DNA from: Rheinheimera sp. MM224
GTDB lineage: Bacteria; Pseudomonadota; Gammaproteobacteria; Enterobacterales; Alteromonadaceae
DNA length: 64,000 bases
Direction of reading: 5' to 3'
Assembly (NCBI RefSeq): GCF_947090785.1
Contig: NZ_OX352320.1
Location: 806,001 to 870,000, forward strand
The position numbers were made by a program, and so were the translations under genes. This document shows, piece by piece, positions 53,807 to 63,605 of the stretch (the first letter of the stretch is position 1; the number at the start of each line of letters is the position of its first letter). The notes beneath the pieces were generated by a model. It saw only the letters and a program-made list of their open reading frames with translations, did no database searches and was not told the origin of the DNA.

Positions 53807-55105
53807 ATGAAATTCCCTGGTCGTCGTAAACTCAAACATTATTTTCCAGTGTCTCAGCCTAAGCTGACTTTACCCAGCTACGAAGTGCGGCCTGAACTAG
53901 ACACTTATATTGTGGGTTTGGACCAAACCATAGTGGATGTGATTGCCAATGTCAGTGATGAATTTCTTGAAAAATACGGCATAGGCAAAGGCTTATCCAA
54001 CTTAGTGGAACATGGCAAAGCTGACCTGATTTATCAGGAGTTAGTGGGCTCCAATGCTATTTCTGATCACTTTGCCGGTGGCACCATAGGCAATACAGTA
54101 CATAACTATTCTGTACTGGCGGACGATAAATCTGTGTTATTGGGGGTGATGTCAGCCAATATTCAGCTGGGTTCTCCTGCATATCACTATTTATGCCATA
54201 CCAGCAGCAAGGTGGATATGAACCATCTGCAGGGCGTACCAGGTGATATAGGCCGCGGTATTACCATGATCACCCCAGATGGCGAACGCACTTTTGTGAT
54301 AGACCCGGGTGATATGGATGAGTTAACTCCAGCTTATATCCCGACCGATATTATTGCCAAAGCCGCAGCTATAGTGGTCAGTGCTTATCCGCTGCGCGCC
54401 ACAGATCAGCCGATACAACAGGCTATGGTGAAAATGTTGTCCGATGCTAAAGCTGCAGATGTTCCTGTGGTGATGAGCTTAGGCACTAAACATTTAGTCG
54501 AAGAGCACAGGGAGCTGATTCAGCAAACTTTGTCGCAGTATGTCAATGTGCTCGCGATGAATGAGCTGGAAGCTGAAGCTTTAACCGGTTTTGCTGATCC
54601 ATTGCTCGCGGCAGAAGCTGCGCTGGATTATGTTGATATGGTGCTGTTAACAGCGGGTCCTGAAGGCTTGTATTTATGTGGATACACAGACGCATCAGCC
54701 AAACGTGAAACCACCAATCCAATCAAATCCGGCGCTTTGGCTGATTACAATGAGTTTGAATTCAGCCGTCCTATGCAGAAAAAAGACTGCCAGCAGCCGG
54801 TGAAAGTCTACTCGCATATCGACCCTTATTTGGGTGGGCCTGAGCGGATTAAAAATACCAATGGCGCTGGCGATGGCGCTTTAGCTGCTATTTTACATGA
54901 CATAGCGGCCAATCATTTCCACCGTCAAACTTTGCCTTTATCCAGTAAACATGAACAACCTTATCTGGCTTATTCGTCTTTTGCTCAGATCTGTAAATAT
55001 GCCAACCGCGTCAGTTACGCCATTCTGGTGCAAAATGCGCCACGCTTGTCTAAAGGCTTACCGGAAAAAGAAGACTCTCTGGAAGAAAGCTACTGGGACA
55101 GGTAA
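53807..55105 (+). CDS. gsk: Inosine-guanosine kinase
   Basis: A PfkB-family kinase that phosphorylates inosine and guanosine for purine salvage. It has 432 residues, nearly the E. coli length (434), and shares its start (MKFPGRRKLKHYFPV) and its end (LPEKEDSLEESYWDR). FAGGTIGNTVHNYSVLADD is the substrate region, and NTNGAGDGALAAIL has the catalytic Asp of the PfkB family. It is a single gene with a strong terminator. Confidence 0.97.
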   Translation: MKFPGRRKLKHYFPVSQPKLTLPSYEVRPELDTYIVGLDQTIVDVIANVSDEFLEKYGIGKGLSNLVEHGKADLIYQELVGSNAISDHFAGGTIGNTVHNYSVLADDKSVLLGVMSANIQLGSPAYHYLCHTSSKVDMNHLQGVPGDIGRGITMITPDGERTFVIDPGDMDELTPAYIPTDIIAKAAAIVVSAYPLRATDQPIQQAMVKMLSDAKAADVPVVMSLGTKHLVEEHRELIQQTLSQYVNVLAMNELEAEALTGFADPLLAAEAALDYVDMVLLTAGPEGLYLCGYTDASAKRETTNPIKSGALADYNEFEFSRPMQKKDCQQPVKVYSHIDPYLGGPERIKNTNGAGDGALAAILHDIAANHFHRQTLPLSSKHEQPYLAYSSFAQICKYANRVSYAILVQNAPRLSKGLPEKEDSLEESYWDR

Positions 55106-55129
55106 CAACAGCTTACAAAATTCAATATA

Positions 55130-55159
55130 GAAGGCCGGTATTTCCGGCCTTCTTCTTTT
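55130..55159 (+). terminator. Terminator of gsk
   Basis: GAAGGCCGG and CCGGCCTTC form a perfect 9-bp stem around TATTT, followed by TTCTTTTC. Confidence 0.9.
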
Positions 55160-55215
55160 CTACTTCTTTCTATATAGTGCCGGTGACTTTTTCTCCTGCT
55201 GTACAAGGACTGTAA

Positions 55216-57468
55216 ATGCTGCGTTGGTTTTTTCTGTTGGCTGCTCTGTTTTCTGCTAGTGCTCTGGCCGATATTCACATTCCTAAAACCAGCGCCAGTA
55301 TTAGCATTGATGGCGATTTATCTGACGCTGGCTGGGCACAAGCGAACAAAGTTCAGATAACTATAAACAGCTGGCCTGCCGACAATACGCCTGCTCCTGT
55401 AGCAACCGAAGTGCTGCTGATGGAAAACGGCGAGTATTTTTATCTGGCTTTTAAAGCCAAAGATCCCGATCCGTCCCAAATCCGCGCCTTTTTAAAAGAC
55501 AGAGACGATGTCTGGGAAGATGATTTAGTCGGCATCAAAATTGACAGCTACAACGATCAAAAACTGGCTTATCAGTTTTTCAGTAATCCTTTGGGTGTGC
55601 AGGCAGATGCAATAGAAAATGAAGTTAGTGGCGATGAAAGTGATGCCTGGGATGGTATTTGGCAAAGTGTAGGCAAACTCACTTCTGATGGCTATCAGGT
55701 GGAGATCGCTATTCCGCTGCGCATTTTAAACTTTAATGACCGGCTGGCGCTGCAGCAATGGCGTATTGAGTTGGTACGGTTTTATCCACGCGATGTAAAA
55801 CACCGTTTATCCAGCAATAAAATAGAAAGGGCGAACCCCTGTTGGATTTGCCAGATGCGTATCGCTACCGGTTTTTCCGGTGCCAAACAAGGCAGTCATT
55901 TTAGTGTGGTGCCGTCTTTGGTGACGGGGGCTAGCCAGCAACGTGATGTGACACCCGATGCAAAAACAGACTGGCAGACAGAACCCAATACCGAAGTCAG
56001 TCTGGATTTAAAATGGGGCATAACACCGGACATTAATCTCAATGCGACACTCAATCCTGATTTTTCTCAGGTAGAAGCTGATGTGGCGCAAGTGTCAATG
56101 AATGATACCTTCTCGTTATTTTTTGACGAAAAACGCGCTTTTTTCCTCGATAACCAAGACTATTTCAGTTCACCTCTGGATCTGGTTTACACCCGCAATA
56201 TTGGTGCACCTGACATGGGCGCTAAGCTGACGGGCAAACAACAGCAACATTCCTTTGCCTTTTTTGCCGCTAATGACGAAAAAACCACCTTTATAGTGCC
56301 AGGCAACCTCGGATCTGACGTCGCCGTATTGGATGAAGAAAGCACCAACGCTGTGCTGAGATATCGTTACGATCTGAATGCAGATTTATCTTTGGGCTGG
56401 ATCAGTAGCCTACGGCAAAGCGACAGCTATCACAATAATTTATCAGGCGTGGATCTGAAGTATAAAATCACGGATCAGGATGAACTGGTGCTGCAGTATT
56501 TGTATGCGGACTCTGCGTATTCGGAGCCATTACGTCAAAGCTTTGGAGATTCTGAAGCGGGTTTACGTTTAGCGGATGATTTGTCAGACCCAGCTTACTT
56601 TTTCATGTATGAACATGATGATGGTGCCTGGCTATGGAATACCGAATATCTGGCGCTGGAAAAGGAGTTTCGGGCTGATATGGGTTATATGCCACAAACC
56701 GACTTTCATAAATTTGTGCAGGGTTTGGGCTATCAGTGGTTTTCTGACAGCAGCTGGTGGAACAGGGCTATTCTGAGCGGCGATTGGGATATCAGTCATA
56801 ACGCCAATAATGAGCTATTGGAAAAAGAAGCAGAGCTATTTTTGGAGTTATGGGGACCACAACAAAGCTTCTTCTCTTTTAGTCTGACCGACAGAGATAA
56901 AACAGGTCCGCGTCTGAATAATAATTCTTTGGCTATTGATGGCAATACGCTGATGTTTAATGAACAACGTTTTATTACTTTTGCGGAATTCAGACCTTTG
57001 CCAGCACTTTATGCCAACGCCGAAATAGAACTGGGTGATGCCATTGATTACCGCAATAACAGGCTGGGGGATTTACTACAGCTCTCGCCTGAAGTCAGCT
57101 GGAATGCCAGTACTCATCTGCAAATTGAAGCCCGTCATACCTACAGATATTTAGAGGCCGACGGGGCAGAGGTTTTTACCGCCAACCTGACCGACTTACG
57201 TTTGAGCTATCAGTTTTCAGTGCGTAGTTTGTTGCGTCTGACCTTGATTTACAGTGATATTGTGCAGAATCCGCTGAATAATCCGGGCCTTACCCAGCAA
57301 CTTGAACGTAGCTTGGGCAGTCAGTTATTGTATTCCTACAAACTAAACCCACAGACTTTGTTTTTTGCAGGCTACAGTGACAATGCTTATCAGGACGATG
57401 AACTGACAAGTTTGGAGCGGGATCAACGTTCTGTCTTTATGAAATTTAGTTATGCCTGGTTGCTTTAA
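55216..57468 (+). CDS. DUF5916 outer-membrane protein with N-terminal CBM9-like domain
   Basis: A 750-residue exported protein. A signal peptide (1-18, ending SALA) precedes a carbohydrate-binding-module-9-like domain (about 25-215; ISIDGDLSDAGWAQA, FYLAFKAKDPDP, VEIAIPLRIL). The rest looks like a beta-barrel: alternating polar and aromatic strands, RAFFLDNQDYFSSP, and a final FMKFSYAWLL. I recognise the DUF5916 family, common in Alteromonadales and Bacteroidetes. A role in binding glycans or metabolites at the outer membrane is a guess; no enzyme or transporter partner is adjacent. Confidence 0.82.
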   Translation: MLRWFFLLAALFSASALADIHIPKTSASISIDGDLSDAGWAQANKVQITINSWPADNTPAPVATEVLLMENGEYFYLAFKAKDPDPSQIRAFLKDRDDVWEDDLVGIKIDSYNDQKLAYQFFSNPLGVQADAIENEVSGDESDAWDGIWQSVGKLTSDGYQVEIAIPLRILNFNDRLALQQWRIELVRFYPRDVKHRLSSNKIERANPCWICQMRIATGFSGAKQGSHFSVVPSLVTGASQQRDVTPDAKTDWQTEPNTEVSLDLKWGITPDINLNATLNPDFSQVEADVAQVSMNDTFSLFFDEKRAFFLDNQDYFSSPLDLVYTRNIGAPDMGAKLTGKQQQHSFAFFAANDEKTTFIVPGNLGSDVAVLDEESTNAVLRYRYDLNADLSLGWISSLRQSDSYHNNLSGVDLKYKITDQDELVLQYLYADSAYSEPLRQSFGDSEAGLRLADDLSDPAYFFMYEHDDGAWLWNTEYLALEKEFRADMGYMPQTDFHKFVQGLGYQWFSDSSWWNRAILSGDWDISHNANNELLEKEAELFLELWGPQQSFFSFSLTDRDKTGPRLNNNSLAIDGNTLMFNEQRFITFAEFRPLPALYANAEIELGDAIDYRNNRLGDLLQLSPEVSWNASTHLQIEARHTYRYLEADGAEVFTANLTDLRLSYQFSVRSLLRLTLIYSDIVQNPLNNPGLTQQLERSLGSQLLYSYKLNPQTLFFAGYSDNAYQDDELTSLERDQRSVFMKFSYAWLL

Positions 57469-57532
57469 CAATGTATGACATTCTTGTAAAAGAAAAAGCT
57501 TTACAGCCCAAAGACTTCACTTTTATGCTGGG

Positions 57533-58429
57533 TTGATATGGCATAGACGTGGGTGGTCAGAAGTGGTGTGTTGGAAGCTTGTTTTTAAGATCGCCATAGT
57601 ACTTTGTTGTAGCCATCAGCTGCAGGCTAAATCACAGGATGTGCATTTTCAAAGTAAAATGCCAGCCAATTGGCTGACTACAACACCTGTAAGCACTGAA
57701 AGTCTTGAGTTGAAATTAATGCGACTGATTTTGGCGCAAATCTCTGAACTCACCCCATATTTTCATCAGGTGAATTTCACTAAAGCCAGCGAGCTCACCC
57801 GCACTCAAACGGACAGCTGCATGGCCAGCATTTTAAAAAATCCACAACGACAGGCTGAATTTATTTTCAGCCGACCGCTTTCAGCTATCGAAGGTTTAAA
57901 ACTCTATTTACCCAAAGACAGTAAGCTGCATACCAAATTGCAGTCCAAGCTAAAGCAATGGGGTGGTCAAGTCCGATTACGTGAGTTATTGCTGACTGAA
58001 CCTGATTTTGTGTTAGGGCTGGATTTGGAACGCTCTTATGGTGCAGATCTGGATCTGTTGCTGAAAGAAAAAGTGGTCAGGCGTAGTTTGTACTTTAAGC
58101 AAAGTGGCGCTCAGATTGCGCAGCTTTGGCCTATGTTGCAGCAACATCGTGTCTCAGCAGTACTGGAATACCCTTTTATGCTGGCCACTACAGATGCAAC
58201 TTTACTGCAAGGGTACAGAGTCGCCGAAGCTGAGCCTTTGCAGCTGGCTTATTTTGCCTGCAATAAAAGCGAAACTGGCCAGGCTATTATCGATAAACTA
58301 AATCAAAGCATCGCAGCTTTGGCCGGCACTCAGGCCTATCTGGATTTACATTTAGAAACGGTGCCTGCAGAGCGTCAGCAGGAATTTATACAGAATTACA
58401 ATAAGTTAATGCTGGGCAAGATAAATTAA
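57533..58429 (+). CDS. Periplasmic solute-binding-like protein
   Basis: About 298 residues. The TTG at 57533 is the longest start; GTG codons near 57560 would give a cleaner signal peptide (LVFKIAIVLCCSHQLQA). The mature part resembles bacterial extracellular solute-binding proteins of family 3 used without a permease (FTKASELTRTQTDSCMASIL and a later FACNKSETGQAIIDKLNQSI), a type frequent in Shewanella-like genomes. No ABC transporter genes are next to it. The ligand is unknown. It is separated from the DUF5916 gene by 64 bp. Confidence 0.6.
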   Translation: MIWHRRGWSEVVCWKLVFKIAIVLCCSHQLQAKSQDVHFQSKMPANWLTTTPVSTESLELKLMRLILAQISELTPYFHQVNFTKASELTRTQTDSCMASILKNPQRQAEFIFSRPLSAIEGLKLYLPKDSKLHTKLQSKLKQWGGQVRLRELLLTEPDFVLGLDLERSYGADLDLLLKEKVVRRSLYFKQSGAQIAQLWPMLQQHRVSAVLEYPFMLATTDATLLQGYRVAEAEPLQLAYFACNKSETGQAIIDKLNQSIAALAGTQAYLDLHLETVPAERQQEFIQNYNKLMLGKIN

Positions 58430-58497
58430 GTCAGGACCACTAACCCGACATAGTTCGCTTCTTGATACCGCGGAATATATCGGGTCAGGGTAAAGAA

Positions 58498-59757
58498 TTA
58501 ACCTTTGGCTTTGGCGGCTTTTTTCAGCGCTTTTTTCTTGGCTGCTGTTTTAGGTTTTTTCTGTTTAGTTGGCGCTTTGGCTTCTTTGTGTTTAGGGCGC
58601 ATACCTTCAATAAAGCGGCGTTTTAACGGCTGCTCTGTATAACGCTCAACTTTACCCACCACACCAATATCGTGAGCTTCAACTAACGAAATTGCAGTAC
58701 CTTTTTTACCAGCGCGACCGGTACGGCCAATACGGTGGACATAGACATCGGCAGTGCGTGGCATATCGTAGTTAATCACATGAGTAATATCGTCGATATC
58801 CAAGCCACGAGCCGCTATGTCGGTCGCCACCAGAATACGCACCTGATTGTTACTGAAACGAGCTAAAGCAGTCTGACGTTTGTCTTGTGCCATTTCACCC
58901 TGTAACCAGCAACACTTTAAACCTGCGGCTTCCAGCTGACCTGTTAAGGTGGCTAAACGTTCACGGGTCTTCACAAAAACTATGACTTTACTGACATCTT
59001 CTTGTTTCAGAATATGAATAAGCAGCGCCAGTTTGTGATCGGCATCGTCAGCGGCGTGCATCCACTGCAGAATCTTCGCTTTTTCGCGACGTGGTGGTGC
59101 AGCTTCAACCAGCACTGGCTCACGTAAAGCGCGCTCTGAAAACTTGTTGACGCCATTGCCCTCCAAAGTGGCGGAGAACAACATGGTCTGACGACGACGT
59201 TTGGCTTCCAGAATAATGCGGTTCATTTCACCGACAAAACCCATATCCAGCATACGGTCGGCTTCGTCGAGGATCAGTACTTCCACTTCGTCAGCATGGA
59301 AACTTTCGTTATCCAGATATTCAATTAAACGACCTGGTGTCGCGACCAGAATATCGTTGTTTTTTTCTAAGGTTTCTTTGTGACTGCCGTAGTTGATACC
59401 GCCGGTGATTACACCAGCGTGCAGGTCGGTCAGCATAATCAGCTGTTGCACCTGTTCAAAAATCTGATAAGCCAGTTCACGGGTAGGCGTCATGATCAAT
59501 ACACGTGCAAAACCCGGATCACGGCGCGGAAAATCCAGCAGGTACTGAATAGCTGGCAATAAAAACGCCAGGGTTTTGCCTGTGCCTGTAGGCGCACTGG
59601 CCAGTATGTCGCGGCCTTCCAAAGCCACAGGAATAGCCAGTTTCTGAATGCTGGTCGCTTCTTTAAAACCCGCTTTACTCAGGGTTTTCTCTAAGCTCTC
59701 ATCCAGTTGAAACTCAGCAAAGGTCATTTTTTCCTGTGCAGTGTTAATTTCGCTCAC
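58498..59757 (-). CDS. srmB: DEAD-box RNA helicase SrmB
   Basis: An ATP-dependent RNA helicase that assists early assembly of the 50S subunit. It has 419 residues. The Q motif region opens with FAEFQLDESLEKTL; Walker A is APTGTGKT at 55-62; DEADRMLDMGF, SATLEG and HRIGRTGRAGKKGTAISLVE complete the core. The C-terminal tail (about 385-419) is a lysine- and alanine-rich RNA-binding extension. It is divergent from trmN6, the arrangement also found in E. coli (srmB/yfiC), which supports the name. Confidence 0.93.
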   Translation of the reverse strand: MSEINTAQEKMTFAEFQLDESLEKTLSKAGFKEATSIQKLAIPVALEGRDILASAPTGTGKTLAFLLPAIQYLLDFPRRDPGFARVLIMTPTRELAYQIFEQVQQLIMLTDLHAGVITGGINYGSHKETLEKNNDILVATPGRLIEYLDNESFHADEVEVLILDEADRMLDMGFVGEMNRIILEAKRRRQTMLFSATLEGNGVNKFSERALREPVLVEAAPPRREKAKILQWMHAADDADHKLALLIHILKQEDVSKVIVFVKTRERLATLTGQLEAAGLKCCWLQGEMAQDKRQTALARFSNNQVRILVATDIAARGLDIDDITHVINYDMPRTADVYVHRIGRTGRAGKKGTAISLVEAHDIGVVGKVERYTEQPLKRRFIEGMRPKHKEAKAPTKQKKPKTAAKKKALKKAAKAKG

Positions 59758-59790
59758 GCTGTTCTTACCTTCTGTTTAAATCGTCTGGGA

Positions 59791-59917
59791 TATACCCGTC
59801 GTACTTGAAGCCGCAGCTTTGTTAACTTCACGTTTTCGCTCAGTCACATAGGTGAACTATGCTCCTTGGGTCTCAAACGCTTGTTGCCTCTCTGCAACTC
59901 CAATTACTTAGGGTATA
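59791..59917. repeat. 127-bp ERIC-like imperfect inverted repeat
   Basis: The element starts TATACCCGTCGTACTTGAAG and ends with the imperfect complement finishing TTAGGGTATA. Its centre has a further dyad, CACATAGGTGAACTATG. Length (127 bp), terminal TATACCC/GGGTATA and the central GTCACATAG-type core match ERIC/IRU elements of enterobacteria and Vibrio as I remember them. It fills most of the srmB-trmN6 gap between two divergent genes and is probably transcribed from neither promoter as a gene. Confidence 0.75.
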
Positions 59918-59992
59918 AGTAATTCTCTACTGACACACAAAACAGCTTCTTATACACTGCCACTCTTTTGACCTTAGTAAGTAAGGACAGTG

Positions 59993-60721
59993 GTGAGCGG
60001 CTTTTGGTGTAAAGAATTTTTTGTTGGCCACGACCGCTGTGCGATGAAAGTCAGCACGGACGCCTTCCTGTTGGGCGCCTGGGCAACTTTACCCAAGGCT
60101 GGCACAGCTTTGGATATAGGAGCTGGTAGTGGCATTTTGTCTCTGATGCTGGCGCAGCGACTGCAAAAATCGGGGCTGAACCCTATAGTTTATGCAATCG
60201 AACTGGACCAGGATGCTGCCTTACAGGCGCATGATAATGTGGCGGCCAGTCGCTGGGCGGCACAAATCCAAGTCATTCAGGCCGATATTCTAACCTATGC
60301 GGCGACGGATAACCAACCAGAGCTTGGATTTGAGCTGATTATCAGCAATCCTCCCTATTTTCAGCAGAGTTTAGGCGCTTCAGATCCGAAGCGGCATCAG
60401 GCCCGCCATACCGACAGCTTATCTTTTATTGATTTGGCTGTTGTTGCCAAAAAGCTTGCTACAGCTGATGCACATTTTTGCCTGGTGCTGCCTGCTGATA
60501 CAGATTTTATCTCTGTGGCAGAAAAGGCTGGCTGGACTTTGCAACGCCGTTGTCTGGTCAAAACCGCCGCAAACAAGGCTGCCAAATTACAGTTATTGGA
60601 TTTTAGTGCCAGTGCCGTATCCAGCCAGCTTGAACAGACAGAACTCTTGATACAGCAAAGTCCAGGGCCGTACAGTGAGGACTATCGAAAGCTTCTCGCC
60701 GATTTTTATTTAAGGTTTTAA
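59993..60721 (+). CDS. trmN6: tRNA1(Val) A37 N6-methyltransferase
   Basis: Methylates A37 of tRNA-Val (YfiC in E. coli). It has about 242 residues. The start of the domain, CKEFFVGHDRCAMKVSTDAFLLGAW, is nearly that of YfiC (shown here in two parts: CKEFFVGHDRCAMKV, then STDAFLLGAW). The SAM motif is LDIGAGSGILSLML and the catalytic motif is IISNPPYFQQS. The start is GTG at 59993, five bases after TAAGGA, or GTG at 59990. It ends four bases before the YcaQ-family gene, and so is probably co-transcribed with it. Confidence 0.92.
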   Translation: MSGFWCKEFFVGHDRCAMKVSTDAFLLGAWATLPKAGTALDIGAGSGILSLMLAQRLQKSGLNPIVYAIELDQDAALQAHDNVAASRWAAQIQVIQADILTYAATDNQPELGFELIISNPPYFQQSLGASDPKRHQARHTDSLSFIDLAVVAKKLATADAHFCLVLPADTDFISVAEKAGWTLQRRCLVKTAANKAAKLQLLDFSASAVSSQLEQTELLIQQSPGPYSEDYRKLLADFYLRF

Positions 60722-60724
60722 CTG

Positions 60725-61900
60725 ATGACTTTGTCCTGCCCCTTTAGCCCAAAAGAGTTACGCCAGTTAGTGTTACAGCACCAAGGCTTGCTTCAACCCG
60801 CATCCGGCAAAGCAGCAGTGGCAGAGGTCCTGAAACAAATTAGCTATGTGCAGCTGGATTCGATTTATGTGGTGGAGCGAGCACATCATCACGTGTTGTA
60901 TAACAGAGTAAAAAACTACCAGCCGAAGCTATTAGACAAGGCGCTGGAGCAAAAACAAAGTTTTGAATACTGGTCGCACGCCGCTGCATTTTTACCAGCC
61001 GAAGATTATCGTTTTAGTTTGCAGCGAAAGCTCTTACTGCAAAACGGCAACAACCACTGGTTTAATCCAGAGCAGCAACTGATGAATGAAGTGCTGACCC
61101 GTATTCAGGCCGAAGGCCCACTAAAGGCCAGTGACTTCGTTAGTTCTGGTCAGAAAAACGGAGCCTGGTGGGACTGGCAACCGGCCAAGCAGGCACTGGA
61201 ACAGCTGTTTATGCAAGGCAAGCTAATGGTGGCCAGAAGGGACAAATTCCAGAAGGTCTATGATCTGGCGGAACGGGTCTGGCCTGATCATCATCAACAT
61301 TTACCTCCAACAGACGCTGAGTTTGCTGATTATTTAATTGAGCGTTGTCTGCAAAGTCAGGCTGTGGCGACAGTGCAGCAAATAGGTTATCTGCGTAAGA
61401 ATATGCAGTTGGTATTAAAGCAGCAGCTAAAACAACAGCTGGAGCAGGGCAGGCTGCAAAGTTTTCTGCTGGATGGAAAGACGTATTACCATAGGCCCCA
61501 GTTAGCGCTTACTAACAAACTACCTAATAAAGTGCCAAATAAAGTCTGGCTGTTGTCGCCTTTTGATAATCTGGTGATCCAGCGCGACCGGCTAAAGCAG
61601 CTGTTTAATTTTGATTACCAGATTGAAGTTTATGTACCAGCCGCCAAACGGCAGATTGGTTATTACAGCTTGCCGATTTTGTATAAAGACCAGTTTATCG
61701 GCCAGGTGGATGTCAAAGCAGACAGAGCCAGCAAGACCTTATTGTTGCAGCATTTAGTGCTTGATGAGCAGGTGAAATTGACGGACGCATTAAAAGCGGC
61801 GCTGCTAAAAGCTGTGCTGGACTACGCCGCTTTTAATGGCTGCGAGACCTGGCAACTGGTAAAAACCAGTGCCAGAACCCGCGACTGGCTTGTAAGTTAA
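60725..61900 (+). CDS. YcaQ/AlkZ-family winged-helix DNA glycosylase
   Basis: A 391-residue member of the HTH_42 (AlkZ/YcaQ) family, which unhooks DNA crosslinks or removes bulky alkylated bases. The catalytic Q-x-D motif is Gln43 and Asp45 in YVQLDSIYVVERAHHHVL, the QxD type of YcaQ rather than the QxQ of AlkZ. Three winged-helix-like parts make up the rest, with LLSPFDNLVIQRDR near residue 280. It follows trmN6 directly. With the AlkB-like gene and ung it adds to base-repair capacity in this region, though the three are unlinked. Confidence 0.85.
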   Translation: MTLSCPFSPKELRQLVLQHQGLLQPASGKAAVAEVLKQISYVQLDSIYVVERAHHHVLYNRVKNYQPKLLDKALEQKQSFEYWSHAAAFLPAEDYRFSLQRKLLLQNGNNHWFNPEQQLMNEVLTRIQAEGPLKASDFVSSGQKNGAWWDWQPAKQALEQLFMQGKLMVARRDKFQKVYDLAERVWPDHHQHLPPTDAEFADYLIERCLQSQAVATVQQIGYLRKNMQLVLKQQLKQQLEQGRLQSFLLDGKTYYHRPQLALTNKLPNKVPNKVWLLSPFDNLVIQRDRLKQLFNFDYQIEVYVPAAKRQIGYYSLPILYKDQFIGQVDVKADRASKTLLLQHLVLDEQVKLTDALKAALLKAVLDYAAFNGCETWQLVKTSARTRDWLVS

Positions 61901-61907
61901 AGCCCAA

Positions 61908-63602
61908 TTAAAGCTTGGTTCGGTAGACGTACTTAGCCAAAGGATGTTGTTGCTTTTGTAAGTCTTGCACAAAAAGCTGTGCAACCTTTGATGCACCTTG
62001 CACCGATAAATGCGTATTGTCAGTTTTGCCATCCGGAAACTTCTGATACAAACCAGCCGGTACCTGAATAAAATACGGCTGACTGCCGTCCGGACCTAAC
62101 TCTTGCCATAAATCACAGCTTTGCTGCTGCAAATCAAAAAAATCGATTTGAGCCAATTCGGCCTGCTGTTTAGCTTGGGTTGCATAAGCCGCTAAATCCC
62201 GCTCTAAGCTGTTGCCTTTAAAATTCCGCCTGCAGATCGAGCTGGCAAGCAGTGGAATGGCGGCTTTGGCTTTGACCTCGCGGATAAACTGCTGCAACAA
62301 CTGTGGGTAACGCGTATTGACTTGTGCATAACGCTTAGGGTCGTCTTGTTTTTGATCGTTATGGCCAAACTGGATCAACACATAATCGCCAGCTTGTAAT
62401 TCATCGAGCAGCATTTGCCAGCGGCCTTCGTTTAAAAATCGTAAGGTGCTGCGGCCATTGGCCGCTAAATTGACAACTTGCAACTGCGGCAGCATAAAGT
62501 CAGGTAACAACTGGCCCCATCCACGCTCCGGATACGCCAGATTAGTTTTATCCGACATTGTGGAATCACCGATCAGATACAGCTTAGCTGGCGGGGTGTT
62601 GAGTTTGGTTTTTAACCAACTGCGGACTGTTTTTAACAACTGTTCTGGTTGCCACTGGCCCTGATAGACCCAATCAGCATTAATGGCTGGTGTTCCTTTT
62701 GGCCAATTCTCTTGCAACCAGCCGTAATTGGCTCCACTGGAACCGCTAAAATAACTACGCTCGCCCCATAAGTTGGCTCTGTCGCGGCTGGGTTCATCCG
62801 GATAGGTTTTACGGAATATAGGTTTATCGGCCATCAAAGGCGAATACTGATTATTCTGTAGATAAAACTGGGCGTCATAATGCCGGCGCCCGAGTAAAAA
62901 GCCCTGAATACCGGATAGCTTCGAGTCTGTGACCACTAACTTCGCGTTTTTATCTAGCTCGCCGTCATGCCAGAGCGAAGCTTCTGTGGCCTGGCTATAA
63001 AACTGGCTTTGTGTAACCCAGGCTGTTCCGCGTGGGCAAACATAATCGACATGGCCTTCAAAGTAACAGTTGCTGTGGTAATACAGCCCTTGTTTATTCC
63101 ATAAACTTAAGCTGTCAGCGCCACCCGCTATCACGCGGCATTGGTCTGTGATGATACGGCTGGCCTGCTCAAAACCACGAATGGCAAACTGATGATCATG
63201 ATCGCCATACACAGCGCCGTAGCTGTTGAATACGGTTAAATCCAGCAGCACTATATCCGAGGCTTTAATATTAACCACGGCAGAGCCCCAGTCATCAGGC
63301 TGCTGTTTTAAATGGTTTTTACGAAGTTCAGCGAATTCAATAGTGGTACTGGTTTTACCGCTGCCAGCCAAAATGACTTTGTCGCGGGTCAGGTAAAGTT
63401 TTTCTTTATAAATACCAGGGCCAACTTCAATCAATGCCCATTGCTGAGTGGCGGGTAAGGATTCCAGCGCTTGTTGAATAGAGTGAAAAGGCGCTGAGCC
63501 ATCTAAAGCGACCTGTAAGCGAAGTGGCTGCTCACTGGCGTGCAGGTTCAGGCAAAACAGGCTGAGTACAAGTAGACTCAGCCTGACAAACAGTGACCAC
63601 AT
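61908..63602 (-). CDS. Secreted pectin methylesterase fused to a CE12 acetylesterase
   Basis: A 564-residue two-domain enzyme with a signal peptide (1 to about 22, ending LHAS). Residues about 27-310 are a CE8 pectin methylesterase: GPGIYKEKLYL, GGADSLSLW and GHVDYVCPRGTAW hold the two Asp, and FLLGRRHYD has the Arg. Residues about 335-564 are an SGNH esterase of the CE12 (rhamnogalacturonan acetylesterase) kind: nucleophile Ser347 in GDSTMSD, FGHNDQK, and DNTHLS with Asp528 and His531. It could strip methyl and acetyl groups from pectin together. A GH105 gene lies just upstream. Confidence 0.88.
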   Translation of the reverse strand: MWSLFVRLSLLVLSLFCLNLHASEQPLRLQVALDGSAPFHSIQQALESLPATQQWALIEVGPGIYKEKLYLTRDKVILAGSGKTSTTIEFAELRKNHLKQQPDDWGSAVVNIKASDIVLLDLTVFNSYGAVYGDHDHQFAIRGFEQASRIITDQCRVIAGGADSLSLWNKQGLYYHSNCYFEGHVDYVCPRGTAWVTQSQFYSQATEASLWHDGELDKNAKLVVTDSKLSGIQGFLLGRRHYDAQFYLQNNQYSPLMADKPIFRKTYPDEPSRDRANLWGERSYFSGSSGANYGWLQENWPKGTPAINADWVYQGQWQPEQLLKTVRSWLKTKLNTPPAKLYLIGDSTMSDKTNLAYPERGWGQLLPDFMLPQLQVVNLAANGRSTLRFLNEGRWQMLLDELQAGDYVLIQFGHNDQKQDDPKRYAQVNTRYPQLLQQFIREVKAKAAIPLLASSICRRNFKGNSLERDLAAYATQAKQQAELAQIDFFDLQQQSCDLWQELGPDGSQPYFIQVPAGLYQKFPDGKTDNTHLSVQGASKVAQLFVQDLQKQQHPLAKYVYRTKL

Positions 63603-63605
63603 TCG

